Source of the DNA: Haloquadratum sp.
GTDB taxonomy: Archaea; Halobacteriota; Halobacteria; Halobacteriales; Haloferacaceae
Direction: 5' to 3'
Length of the DNA stretch: 46,815 nucleotides
Assembly: GCA_028275165.1 (NCBI GenBank)
Contig: JAQCNF010000119.1
Span: 1-46,815 of the forward strand
Shown here: piece after piece, positions 9,790-18,368 of the stretch
Position numbering within the stretch: the first letter of the stretch is position 1
Layout: each line of letters begins with the position of its first letter
Position numbers and translations under genes: made by a program
The notes under the pieces: generated by a model
The model's input: the letters and a program-made list of their open reading frames with translations, nothing else
The model's database searches: none
Told to the model about the DNA's origin: nothing

Positions 9790-9921
9790 ATGAGTGGTGA
9801 ATCAGTCGGTGGTCGACCGTGTCCCCTCTGTGGAACGACGATGATTCACCGGCATTGTAAATATGTGTGTCCTATGCACGGTGTGATATATGACTGTAGT
9901 GATACATTCTGGAACCGGTAA
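9790..9921 (+). CDS. Small zinc-finger protein upstream of crtB (43 aa)
   Basis: A 43-residue protein with cysteine and histidine ligands packed through its length: Cys11 and Cys14 in GRPCPLCG, His20-x-His22-Cys23, Cys27, His30 and Cys36, ending CSDTFWNR. The pattern (RPCPxCG...HRHCKYVCPxHG...CSDTFW) matches a conserved family of haloarchaeal zinc-finger microproteins that I remember next to phytoene synthase. A TATA box 25 bases upstream supports the start. Function is unknown; position before crtB hints at a link to carotenoid synthesis, but that is only guilt by association. Confidence 0.88.
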   Translation: MSGESVGGRPCPLCGTTMIHRHCKYVCPMHGVIYDCSDTFWNR

Positions 9922-10096
9922 CTAATGAATCGGAGCGTACTGGGGCGGGTTCAACGGTGACAAGCCCTCGAGAAAACAACGGCTTTAGACCGAGCGTCAA
10001 GACGGGACTAAGTGTTATATCGTTCGGGAGCATATATGAGATACCGAAAAAATCGATGGATGAGGCGGCGAGATACTCACCGTGTGACAACTAACG

Positions 10097-11107
10097 ATGG
10101 TCAAACACGAACAAATCAAACAGAGTAAGTCAATACAAAAGCAAACGGGCAAAACGTTTCATCTCGCAACCCGTGTGCTACCGGAGCGCGTACGACATGC
10201 AACCTATGTTCTGTATGCATTTTTCAGGGTTGCTGATGAGGTCGTCGATGCTGCCGATACGGCACCACCGGCAGAGCAACGGTCAGAGTTGGAGCGACTT
10301 CGCAAAGAGGCATTGGGAGAACAAGAGACTGAAGATCCCGTGCTCTCTGCATTTGCAGAGCTGACTGATATCTACGACATCAACCCCGATGACATTAATG
10401 TCTTCATTGAGGCGATGGAGACTGATGTCGATACGAGTCGGTATGAAACGTACGCAGAGCTTGAATCATACATGGATGGGTCTGCGGCAGCGGTTGGTCG
10501 TATGATGACTGCAATTATGGAACCAGCTCAACCTGAAAGGGCACTCCCGCACGCAACAGCACTTGGAGAGGCATTCCAGATGACTAATTTCATCCGAGAT
10601 GTTGGTGAGGATGTTGTTGACCGGGACCGCATCTACCTTCCTCAGGAAACGCTTTCGAAACATGAGATTCCGGAATCACAGGTGCTCGATCGAGAGTTCG
10701 ATGGATCAATTAAGTCAGCGATACAGGATGAGCTACAGCGAACAGAGGCACTGTATCGTGAGGGAGTCGCAGGTATTCAATACCTCCCTGAGGACTGTCA
10801 GTTCGCAGTACTCTTGGCGGCCGTACTATATGCGGATCATCACCGAGCAATCCGGCGTGTCGAGTATGACGTCCTATCGACGACACCATCTCTTTCCTCA
10901 ATGCGGAAGTTCTGGCTCTTTCTCAAAACCCGCGCACATTGGACAGTATCTGACGATCCCGAAGAGATATTCAAGCAGGTGAGTGATGTGCCATACCCTG
11001 ATGACGCCGAACCGGAGACACGACCAACAGCGTGGTCAACTCGGGCAACTGGATTTTTTGGCCGACGATTTAGCAGCCTCGTCAGGCATCTTACTCGTGG
11101 CGAATGA
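10097..11107 (+). CDS. crtB: Phytoene synthase
   Basis: A 336-residue squalene/phytoene synthase family protein. It joins two geranylgeranyl diphosphates into phytoene, the first committed step to the C40 and C50 carotenoids. Both aspartate-rich magnesium sites are visible: DEVVD at residues 47-51 in the FFRVADEVVD context, and NFIRDVGED ending at residue 172. Length is normal for haloarchaeal CrtB. The gene converges with cruF, 6 bases away. The C-terminal 40 residues are charged and less conserved. Precursor is probably supplied by the GGPP synthase at 31.9-33.0 kb. Confidence 0.95.
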   Translation: MVKHEQIKQSKSIQKQTGKTFHLATRVLPERVRHATYVLYAFFRVADEVVDAADTAPPAEQRSELERLRKEALGEQETEDPVLSAFAELTDIYDINPDDINVFIEAMETDVDTSRYETYAELESYMDGSAAAVGRMMTAIMEPAQPERALPHATALGEAFQMTNFIRDVGEDVVDRDRIYLPQETLSKHEIPESQVLDREFDGSIKSAIQDELQRTEALYREGVAGIQYLPEDCQFAVLLAAVLYADHHRAIRRVEYDVLSTTPSLSSMRKFWLFLKTRAHWTVSDDPEEIFKQVSDVPYPDDAEPETRPTAWSTRATGFFGRRFSSLVRHLTRGE

Positions 11108-11113
11108 GTGATC

Positions 11114-11989
11114 TCAGCCCTTTCGATCGAGAAGTCCAGATATAGACGAGAGCCTGAGCAACCCATGGTCAAACGCTTGTGCTCGAAGCAGTCCACAGGC
11201 AAGTGCTGCAGCACATAGCGCTGGTATCACATTCCCGAACCACAGGTTAATTCCACCCCAGAGGATGACGAACGAGACCAGGTCATCAAGCATAAATGGA
11301 CACTGATCGACCCGTTGAATGACGTCACTCTGGTTATATCCATAGTCGAGCAGTACAACAGCAACTGTTGCTGAGAGAACCCATCCGATGTAATTCGACA
11401 ATGGGACATTGTAGAACAACCCGCCATCTGCGTATACCCAAAATCCAAGTGCGACGGCACCTGGGTCAAGAATAACATCCATGAATAACACGGTACTGAT
11501 GACCGCGAGCAATCGAATCGTCGTACTCTCTGAACGCTCTCCGAGCAGGAGCAGACAGAGCAGATATGCGTTCATTACGAGGGGAACAAAAAACACTGGC
11601 AGTCCGAGTGGGACTCCAAACAGTGTTGGCCCGAGGTCGACCCCATAGTAAAATTCACCATATGGCACCCCAGTATGAACACCGAGATATTCGATCCCAT
11701 ATGCATAAAGCGTGAGTAGTCCAACACTGAATGTTGCTCGACGGCCTGTTAGTGGAAGGGTGCCGATAAGGAGGGGTGAACGCATAATGATGGTTCCAAA
11801 CAGGATCATCAGCCCATTAAATGCGAGCGGGTCTGGAAGAACCCCCTCTGCACTTGCTAAGAGCAGGACGATTCCATTCAACGGGAAGAACACAGAAATT
11901 GTGAATCGATTCTCGACGATTTTCTCATCAAGCCATGCCAGCAACTCTTGTTTCGAGTTTATCTGGGTTTCTGGAAGGCGTTCACCCAT
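11114..11989 (-). CDS. cruF: Bisanhydrobacterioruberin hydratase, membrane protein
   Basis: A 291-residue polytopic membrane protein with about seven hydrophobic segments. It lies in the order crtD-lyeJ-cruF found in bacterioruberin-producing haloarchaea, where CruF hydrates the terminal C5 groups in the last step to bacterioruberin. Motifs such as MDVILDPGAVALGFW and GVPYGEFYYG fit the CruF/carotenoid-biosynthesis membrane family. Its ATG (11987-11989) overlaps the end of lyeJ by 8 bases, so the two are probably translationally coupled. The assignment rests on family resemblance and gene order. Confidence 0.88.
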   Translation of the reverse strand: MGERLPETQINSKQELLAWLDEKIVENRFTISVFFPLNGIVLLLASAEGVLPDPLAFNGLMILFGTIIMRSPLLIGTLPLTGRRATFSVGLLTLYAYGIEYLGVHTGVPYGEFYYGVDLGPTLFGVPLGLPVFFVPLVMNAYLLCLLLLGERSESTTIRLLAVISTVLFMDVILDPGAVALGFWVYADGGLFYNVPLSNYIGWVLSATVAVVLLDYGYNQSDVIQRVDQCPFMLDDLVSFVILWGGINLWFGNVIPALCAAALACGLLRAQAFDHGLLRLSSISGLLDRKG

Positions 11990-12818
11990 ACAATAATTTC
12001 CATAGTGCGCCCATCGTCATCACCATTCCAACGAGAGTGTTCACTGCTGGATACCACCAGTAAGCTTGGCTGACAGGGATATCAGACCAGTAGATGGCGA
12101 ATACAATGATTGGATACGCTAAAAGTAAAAGCGCGATTCGGTTATCAACGAACGCAAACACGACTGCAGCAGCAAGCCAGCACACGACACAGTACGCATA
12201 TGTCCGTGATTCTCCAAGAAATGTCGCCGTTGTTCGAATTCCGGCTGCTCGATCAGGTTCAATATCTGGGATTGCCGAAAACGTGTGCATCCCCATCGTC
12301 CACAACCACCCACCAGCGACGGCGGCTATCGGAGGGTGGTTGCCGCTGAGTGTTGCGTATGCAGCAGCCCCTGGAAGAATATATAATCCATTTGATATCG
12401 AATCCAAGAGAGGGGTGGTTTTAAATCGAAATGGCGGAGCAGAGTACTCAAACCCGAGTAGAAAAAATCCGCCGAGATACCACCACGCTTGCTGTGATGA
12501 GATGATGAACGGGAAAATACCAAGCGAAGTGAATCCCAGAATCGCACCCGCAATGCTTGGGTCGCCCTGCCAGCGCGCCTCACGATTGTCCTTCTTTGGA
12601 TTCGTTTCATCGACGTCAGCGTCAAAGATATCATTGATTCCATATAAAAATACGTTCGCTGGAAGTAAAAAATAAAAAAAGTATCCAAAGCTAGCCACAC
12701 TGAACAGCTGAGATACCGAATCAGCGGCAAATGTGATCCCGACAACGACTGGTCCGGCTAAATAGAGCCAGAATCGGGGGCGAGAGAGGGTGAGTAAATA
12801 AGCGAAGCGCCCTAACAT
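11982..12818 (-). CDS. lyeJ: Lycopene elongase/hydratase, UbiA-type prenyltransferase
   Basis: A 278-residue UbiA-superfamily membrane prenyltransferase. It adds C5 dimethylallyl units with hydration to the ends of lycopene, opening the C50 bacterioruberin branch. The first Asp-rich motif is ND-x2-D-x-D-x-D at residues 62-70 (NDIFDADVD) and the second is the DIEPDRAAG segment. About eight hydrophobic segments follow. I chose the ATG at 12818 (MLGRFAYLLTLSRPRFW) because it matches the family N-terminus and lies 14 bases after the crtD stop; an upstream ATG at 12893 would run into crtD. It is encoded between crtD and cruF as one unit. Confidence 0.9.
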   Translation of the reverse strand: MLGRFAYLLTLSRPRFWLYLAGPVVVGITFAADSVSQLFSVASFGYFFYFLLPANVFLYGINDIFDADVDETNPKKDNREARWQGDPSIAGAILGFTSLGIFPFIISSQQAWWYLGGFFLLGFEYSAPPFRFKTTPLLDSISNGLYILPGAAAYATLSGNHPPIAAVAGGWLWTMGMHTFSAIPDIEPDRAAGIRTTATFLGESRTYAYCVVCWLAAAVVFAFVDNRIALLLLAYPIIVFAIYWSDIPVSQAYWWYPAVNTLVGMVMTMGALWKLLYG

Positions 12819-12832
12819 AGCGACGCCAAATC

Positions 12833-14341
12833 TCACGTCGCAGGTGCGTAATCGGCCATCTCTTCGGCGGTCAGTTGCCCACTTATCAGACACATCGGGA
12901 CGCCGATACCAGGCGTGGTAAACGATCCAGTGAAAAAAAGGCCATCAACAGCCGTTGAGTGGTGATCTGGTCGGAATAATGCCGTTTGTCGAAGCGTATG
13001 TGCAAGCCCAAGAGCAGTTCCTTCAGTGCTGTTGTATCTATCTGCAAAATCACTGATAGAGAACGCGCGTTCCACGACAATTCTATCACGGAGATCAACG
13101 CCAGTGTTTTCAGCGATATCAGCAAGGAGCTTATTACGGTATGCTTCGCGCATCTCTTCTGTGTCTGACAGCCCTGCTGCGACTGGTACCAGTGCGAATA
13201 GATTCGAGTGACCTTCTGGTGCTACCGTATCGTCCGTCTCTGAAGGAACACAGAGATAATACGCGGGTTCGTCTGGCCATGCGGGTTCATCAAATATCTT
13301 CTCAAAGTGGTCGTCCCAGTCAGTCGGAAGGACGAGTGTATGATGCGCTAATTCATCTACATCGCCTTCAACACCCAGATACAGGAGAAACGCCGAAGGA
13401 GCGTAGGTTCGAGAGTCCCAATAATCAGAGTCGTATTGTCTCTTTTCTGGGGGCAGTAACTCCATCTCTGTGTGTCGGTAATCCGCGTTACTCACAACAT
13501 AGTCCGAGTAGAATTCTGATCCATCGTCTGCTCGTGTCACGAATGCTCCTTCTCGGCCTCGGATTTCAGAGACATCCATTCCTGTGTTATATGTCACTCC
13601 CAACTCTGACCCCAGTGAGACGATGCCATCGACGACACCACCCAACCCATTCTCAGGGTAGTATACGCCCATATTAAAATCGACATGGCTCATCAGGTTA
13701 TATAATGCCGGTGTATTCTGAGGTGAACCCCCAAGAAATACAAGAGAATACTGCATTATTTGTTGCAGCTTTGGATGTTCAAAGTACTTCTCAACATGAT
13801 CTTGCATTGAGCCAATCAGCGAAAGACCACGGGCGTTTTTCATGACATCCCAGTCTGCATAATCCCGAAGTGATGTTCGGTCTTCGTAGACGAAATGTTC
13901 CATCCCAACTTGATAGTTTAGTTTTGACTTCTCCAGATAAGTGTCGAACCGCTCGCCTGCGCCCGGTTCATATGATTCGAAAGTCTGGCGGTTTGTTTCG
14001 AGATCTGGAACCATATCCACCTGATCACCGTCTTTGAAGAAGATGCGATAATGCGGGTCTAGCCGAGTCAGTTCATAGTAATCACTCGGCGACCGGTCAA
14101 AGTACCCAAAGAACTGCTCAAAGACGTCGGGCATCAGATACCACGATGGCCCCATGTCAAATTTGAATCCATCGACTTCAAGTCGGCTTGCGCGTCCACC
14201 TAATTGATTGTTCTTTTCGAGAAGTGTGACTTCAGCCCCAGCATCAGCTAAGTAGCACGCTGTCGAAAGTCCACCGAATCCACCACCGACGACAACGACA
14301 GAGGAGTCGTTGACATCGCTGAGGTCCGATACCGTATTCAT
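12833..14341 (-). CDS. crtD: Carotenoid 3,4-desaturase, CrtI/CrtD family FAD enzyme
   Basis: A 502-residue flavoprotein. The dinucleotide-binding fingerprint VVVVGGGFGGLSTA is at residues 15-28 and the C-terminal FAD motif FTGSFTTPGIGVPM is near residue 470. The family includes phytoene desaturase and CrtD; position in front of lyeJ and cruF favours CrtD, which introduces the 3,4 double bonds during bacterioruberin synthesis. The start at 14341 (MNTVSDLSDVNDSS) was preferred over one 34 codons earlier because the extra residues are unlike the family. It diverges from the ZIP-like gene with an 81-base A+T-rich gap. A phytoene desaturase role cannot be fully excluded. Confidence 0.88.
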   Translation of the reverse strand: MNTVSDLSDVNDSSVVVVGGGFGGLSTACYLADAGAEVTLLEKNNQLGGRASRLEVDGFKFDMGPSWYLMPDVFEQFFGYFDRSPSDYYELTRLDPHYRIFFKDGDQVDMVPDLETNRQTFESYEPGAGERFDTYLEKSKLNYQVGMEHFVYEDRTSLRDYADWDVMKNARGLSLIGSMQDHVEKYFEHPKLQQIMQYSLVFLGGSPQNTPALYNLMSHVDFNMGVYYPENGLGGVVDGIVSLGSELGVTYNTGMDVSEIRGREGAFVTRADDGSEFYSDYVVSNADYRHTEMELLPPEKRQYDSDYWDSRTYAPSAFLLYLGVEGDVDELAHHTLVLPTDWDDHFEKIFDEPAWPDEPAYYLCVPSETDDTVAPEGHSNLFALVPVAAGLSDTEEMREAYRNKLLADIAENTGVDLRDRIVVERAFSISDFADRYNSTEGTALGLAHTLRQTALFRPDHHSTAVDGLFFTGSFTTPGIGVPMCLISGQLTAEEMADYAPAT

Positions 14342-14422
14342 ACAGACACTTGTGACGTGAGCGCAATAAACTGACTGACCTGCTCCGATAAGGTTAATAA
14401 AAATGCAACATAATTTATTATC

Positions 14423-15289
14423 GTGAGTCTGTTTACTCGACAAGCCCCGCTTAAATTTGTTCGGTCACTCTCTCTGATTGGAGTTCTCGCGACTGGTCTA
14501 TTCTCAATTCTTTCAATATACACCTTACAGAGTGGGATCGAAAATGGAACGAAACTGGTCGGGATTGGTTGGGTTGCATTCGTTGCGATGGCAGCAGCCA
14601 TTCCCCTCGGACGTCGGTCCACACACCGGAGACCACACGTGTTGGTGTGGGGATATGGAGTGGCTGCAGGGGCGATGATCACATCGGCGACAATATTTCT
14701 CATTCCGCAGGCAGTCGGGCAACACCCACAGTGGGGAGGAGTTGGGGTCGGGTTTGGGTTGCTCGCAGGATTTGCCTCACATACCGGTGGTCACTGGTTT
14801 GCACATGCCGAGTGGCCAGTTGATCGCACAGTTGCAGAGCTAAGCGTTCATGCTCTTTCAGCGGGAGCGATTATTGGCATTATATACGGGAATTTGCCGA
14901 ATTTGGGGATCTTACTTGGGCTCTCAATTGTGTCACACAAAGCCCCAGCAGGATATGCAGCAGCGGGCCGGCTCGCTGCGACTGGCCGTAATGTCTCAAT
15001 AATTCTTCTTCCGGCGACAGGCGTCGGGATTGCTGCAATATTGTCTTCAATTATCGCTCTTCCGGTGGACACGATAGTAAGAGCCACTGTATTTGGATTT
15101 GCCGCTGGTGTGTTTCTCCACGTCGCAATGGATTTTCTTCCTCATTGTGAAATAGGCAGTGAAATTCATACGCTGTTATCAGCGTCAGGTGATGCGCACG
15201 CTCTGTTAGACCGGCTTCGAGCCCATGCAGTCTTCTCGACCCTCATCGGTGGGATCATCGTCGTCTCAAGCTGGGTATTCATCACGTGA
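14423..15289 (+). CDS. ZIP-family metal transporter-like membrane protein
   Basis: A 288-residue membrane protein with about eight hydrophobic segments, read from a GTG at 14423 because no ATG fits. ZIP proteins move zinc or related divalent metals into the cytoplasm. The characteristic segments are SHTGGHWFAHAE, HALSAGAIIGIIYG, VSHKAPAGYAAAG and GFAAGVFLHVAMDFLPH. The classical transport motif HNxPEG is changed to HKAPAG, so two metal-binding residues are missing; the substrate or even transport activity is uncertain. It is divergent from crtD. No metal regulator is next to it. Confidence 0.75.
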   Translation: MSLFTRQAPLKFVRSLSLIGVLATGLFSILSIYTLQSGIENGTKLVGIGWVAFVAMAAAIPLGRRSTHRRPHVLVWGYGVAAGAMITSATIFLIPQAVGQHPQWGGVGVGFGLLAGFASHTGGHWFAHAEWPVDRTVAELSVHALSAGAIIGIIYGNLPNLGILLGLSIVSHKAPAGYAAAGRLAATGRNVSIILLPATGVGIAAILSSIIALPVDTIVRATVFGFAAGVFLHVAMDFLPHCEIGSEIHTLLSASGDAHALLDRLRAHAVFSTLIGGIIVVSSWVFIT

Positions 15290-15297
15290 AGCAGGCC

Positions 15298-15331
15298 CAA
15301 ACCCCACGAGTTTAGTCGTGGAAGAAGTCGC
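15298..15331 (+). repeat. Solitary IS200/IS605-type end hairpin
   Basis: CCACGA (15304-15309) pairs with TCGTGG (15316-15321) around GTTTAG, followed by AAGAAGTCGC. It resembles the hairpin at 34781-34820 that lies 100 bases before a tnpB relic, so it reads as a left end. No transposase gene follows. It lies 9 bases after the ZIP-like gene and could serve as its transcription terminator. Confidence 0.6.
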
Positions 15332-15411
15332 AGAAGGCAAGCGGACATGAGGCGAATAGGGGAAGATTGGTTCCTGTGAATATTTATTGTCGACGTGCGA
15401 GTAATACAGGT

Positions 15412-15804
15412 ATGAGTGTCTTTATTTTAGGGATAGATCACGTCGAGACGAGCGCACAGCTGTGTGACTATCTAATCGATGCTGTCACCGACGATGATGT
15501 CGTTCACGCGGTTAATTCATTAACTGATGACGACCAGACGAGCTCGACTGATATCCGCGACGGTGAGCAGGCACTCTCAGTCGTTCGTTCCCGACTGAGC
15601 ATTTATACAACAGTCGAGACACATCAGTTCGTCAGTGACAGTTCTCCTTCAGAGGATCTACGTGCACACGCAGCATCCGTTGATGCAGATGAATTCGTCA
15701 TCGGCGTGCGAGGGCCGACCCCAACAGCTACCGTTGCTTTCGGGAGTACCACGGAACAGTTACTCACAGAGGTCAAGCGACCAGTCCGGGCTGTACCAGT
15801 GTAA
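15412..15804 (+). CDS. Universal stress protein (UspA) family
   Basis: A 130-residue single-domain Usp protein. The nucleotide-binding signature G-x2-G-x9-G-S is intact near the C-terminus (GVRGPTPTATVAFGS), so it is probably of the ATP-binding subclass. The start at 15412 (MSVFILGID) is supported by an A+T-rich AATATTTATT about 27 bases upstream, the spacing of a leaderless transcript. Usp proteins act in stress responses of unknown biochemical detail. It stands alone. Confidence 0.85.
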   Translation: MSVFILGIDHVETSAQLCDYLIDAVTDDDVVHAVNSLTDDDQTSSTDIRDGEQALSVVRSRLSIYTTVETHQFVSDSSPSEDLRAHAASVDADEFVIGVRGPTPTATVAFGSTTEQLLTEVKRPVRAVPV

Positions 15805-16101
15805 ACATGGGATGAGCTCTCCGAACAGAGGACGATGTACTGCACCAATTTCGCTATACGATCAGAAAACGACTGATGTTGTTCCTGCGGCAAACGCAGG
15901 GATGTGACGCTCACAGTCTATGCATACAATTTCAACCTCAACATTATTATCCAGCGTTTTTGACGTGTTTGGGTATTTAGACGTGTGGTCTCATATCGAG
16001 ACACGTGTGTTCTTTGACTGTCGAAGAGTACACACCTCACAGAGAACCAATATGCATAGTGGAAGCCTCAAATTTTTGACCCCTCAGCGGAATATCGCAA
16101 C
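15805..16101. other. Spacer between the usp and NYN genes
   Basis: About 300 bases without a supportable gene, repeat or RNA. A+T-rich promoter-like tracts occur close to 16065-16080 before the NYN gene. Confidence 0.4.
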
Positions 16102-16608
16102 ATGGAACAGAAAGACCATCGCCAGGGCACCACCGTGAATCATCGAGTGGCGCTGTTTGTCGATGGTCCAAACGTACTTCGAGAAGAATTTGATGTCGAT
16201 CTTGATGATGTGAGACAAGCAGCAGAAGAGACAGGACAACTCGTTCTCACAAATCTGTATTTAGATGAGCACGCCACTCCAGGGCTCATTCAGGCCGCTG
16301 AGGCACGGGGGTTTGCTATCACTGTGACGAGTGGAGACGTCGATGTGCGGTTAGCTGTCGATTTAACAGCATTCGCTGTTGAGAAGCGAGCAGATATAAT
16401 CATCATTGCATCTCGAGATACTGATTTCAAGCCTGCAATTGAGACAGCAAATCAGTACGGCATCCAGACAATCGCTGTCTCTCCAAGTGCGTTCGGCCGC
16501 TCAGATGCACTACGAAACGCTGCAAGTCGCTCACAGACACTCAATGCAGAGACAGTAGAGACTCAAGATGAAATACAGCCTCAGTTTATTGGATATAACG
16601 ACCGGTGA
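16102..16608 (+). CDS. NYN-domain protein (PIN-like ribonuclease fold)
   Basis: A 168-residue protein of the NYN/LabA-like type conserved in archaea. The acidic site expected for a PIN-like metal-dependent ribonuclease is visible: Asp21 and Asn24 in FVDGPNV, Asp87 in LAVDLTA, and Asp106 and Asp108 in SRDTDF. The domain fills nearly the whole protein, with a short polar tail. It may act on RNA, but no substrate is known for this group. A TatD-like hydrolase follows 27 bases downstream on the same strand, so the two may be co-transcribed. Confidence 0.85.
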   Translation: MEQKDHRQGTTVNHRVALFVDGPNVLREEFDVDLDDVRQAAEETGQLVLTNLYLDEHATPGLIQAAEARGFAITVTSGDVDVRLAVDLTAFAVEKRADIIIIASRDTDFKPAIETANQYGIQTIAVSPSAFGRSDALRNAASRSQTLNAETVETQDEIQPQFIGYNDR

Positions 16609-16635
16609 ATACAAACGGCGCACGGCTTTAGTTCA

Positions 16636-17502
16636 ATGCAATTCGTGATAGAGCATGGCGGTGAGGTGTTGCCTGTCATGGACAATCACCTGCATCTGGA
16701 TCCTGAGAACGGAAAAGGACTTTCAGCGGTTGATGATTTTGTCCGTGCCGGTGGCACCCACATGATTATACTCAATAAACCGTCTTGGGAGCTTGGAGTG
16801 TGTGCAACGACAGGTCAAGACTTTCAGCCAGTCTTTGAGACGACAATGCAGACAGTCGCTGCAGCGAATAAACGCCTTCCAGGAAAGGCCTGGGGTATCC
16901 TTGGCATTCATCCAGGACTCATCTCACGGTTAGTCAATGACCGGGGATTTGAGCCGACTGAGGCGGCAACGCTGATGAAAGCAGGGCTCAGGGAAGCTGC
17001 GGATTACGTCTCAGGGAGTAAGGCGCTTGGACTGAAATCTGGCCGTCCACATTATGAAGTCACGGACATGGTCTGGGAGGCGTCAAATGATGTCATGAAG
17101 GAGTCGTTTAGATTGGGAGCTCAACATGACTGTGTTGTGCAATTGCACACAGAAGCGACGAAAGACTTGCAGAAGGTGGCGAACTGGGCCAAAGCCCGTG
17201 GACTTGATATTGAGCGCGTGATTAAACACTACGCAGAAGGAACGTTACGAGGGCCGACACCGAGCGTCATGAGTGATCGTGATCGCCTGTCAACCGCAGC
17301 ATCAACACAGACACCGTTCTTGATGGAGACTGACTTTATTGATGATCCCGACCGCCCTGGAGCTGTGCTCGGCCCAAAGACAGTGCCACGACGAGTTCGC
17401 TGGTTACTTGAGCAGGGACATATCGAAGCAGTCAGGCGTGCACATGTGAGTACCCCAGCAGCTGTCTACGATATCGATACACGAGCCACGCTAGTCGATT
17501 GA
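16636..17502 (+). CDS. TatD-like metal-dependent hydrolase (archaeal type)
   Basis: A 288-residue amidohydrolase-superfamily protein of the archaeal TatD-related group. The first metal motif is His18-x-His20 in MDNHLHLD. Others are GILGIHPG, a QLHTEA segment, KHYAEG and METDFIDDP near residue 235, which holds the catalytic Asp. TatD relatives include DNases and other phosphodiester or amide hydrolases; this clade is uncharacterised as far as I know. A shorter start at 16678 (MDNHLHLDP) would remove 14 residues and also fits the family. Confidence 0.83.
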   Translation: MQFVIEHGGEVLPVMDNHLHLDPENGKGLSAVDDFVRAGGTHMIILNKPSWELGVCATTGQDFQPVFETTMQTVAAANKRLPGKAWGILGIHPGLISRLVNDRGFEPTEAATLMKAGLREAADYVSGSKALGLKSGRPHYEVTDMVWEASNDVMKESFRLGAQHDCVVQLHTEATKDLQKVANWAKARGLDIERVIKHYAEGTLRGPTPSVMSDRDRLSTAASTQTPFLMETDFIDDPDRPGAVLGPKTVPRRVRWLLEQGHIEAVRRAHVSTPAAVYDIDTRATLVD

Positions 17503-17662
17503 TTCAGTCTGTTCGGTTTCGACGGCTTCTGTGTGCTGTTTTTGCACGTCTATTGGAGAAGTATATCCATGTGGATAGGTATTCAAAATATCGTATTGAG
17601 AGTGGCTTTCACCGAAAAGTCGACAAGAAAGGCCTTTGAGTACCGGCCGAAATGGTCCAGAT

Positions 17663-18256
17663 ATGACTGAGGCTGAGGAGACGTATTATACCGAGGAACG
17701 CTGGCAGAATTGGTTATCTCGGGTTGAGCAAGAAGATCTTGATCCCGAGAATGAGGATTCAGCACGACTTTTGTTGAATTTGCAGGATGATGCAGCAATT
17801 GCCATTGCGAAGATTGTCGCTGCATTTGAGGAGGGTGAGATTGATCGAGAGACGTCGCTGGATGAGGTAGAGCGTGTCCGGTCGATTGTGCTTTCTGAGC
17901 CACAGCTCGATATTGATGAAAGTGACAATCGCGAGGATAAGCTGATGCTTATTGATGGTGTCCAGACCAGCCTCGTATGTGTATTCTACTCCGCAGAGGA
18001 GTTCATCATGGATGGATCAGCAGACGAAATTCCGCTGAGTGAGTATATTGATGCCGCTGTTGATGCGGAAGCAGAGGATGACATTGATGCTGCTCTTGGG
18101 TATTTGGTCCAAGCAGGAACGAGAATTATCGAGGGCGACAGTCTGGATGTTGGTGTCGTTGAGGATATCGAGTATGGGTTGGTGTCTGAGTGGGTGAATG
18201 GATTAGACAGTCTTCAAAGTGCGCTGAGTGACCCAGAGGTGGTTGAAGAAGAGTAG
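17663..18256 (+). CDS. DUF2150 family protein
   Basis: A 197-residue, very acidic, largely helical protein. The N-terminus (MTEAEETYYTEERWQNWLSRV) and the pattern throughout match the archaeal DUF2150 family as I remember it. There are no membrane segments, cysteines in pairs or catalytic motifs. The ATG at 17663 was preferred over a TTG 27 bases upstream. HMG-CoA synthase starts about 110 bases downstream on the same strand. Function is unknown. Confidence 0.8.
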   Translation: MTEAEETYYTEERWQNWLSRVEQEDLDPENEDSARLLLNLQDDAAIAIAKIVAAFEEGEIDRETSLDEVERVRSIVLSEPQLDIDESDNREDKLMLIDGVQTSLVCVFYSAEEFIMDGSADEIPLSEYIDAAVDAEAEDDIDAALGYLVQAGTRIIEGDSLDVGVVEDIEYGLVSEWVNGLDSLQSALSDPEVVEEE

Positions 18257-18368
18257 CTGAACTGGACCAGCAGACACTGCCGAGCGGTGCACGTCTCGTT
18301 TGATATTTCGACGATTGTCGGGTACCTGATTCGACAGAGACATATGGACATATCAAAGAAGTTTCGAT

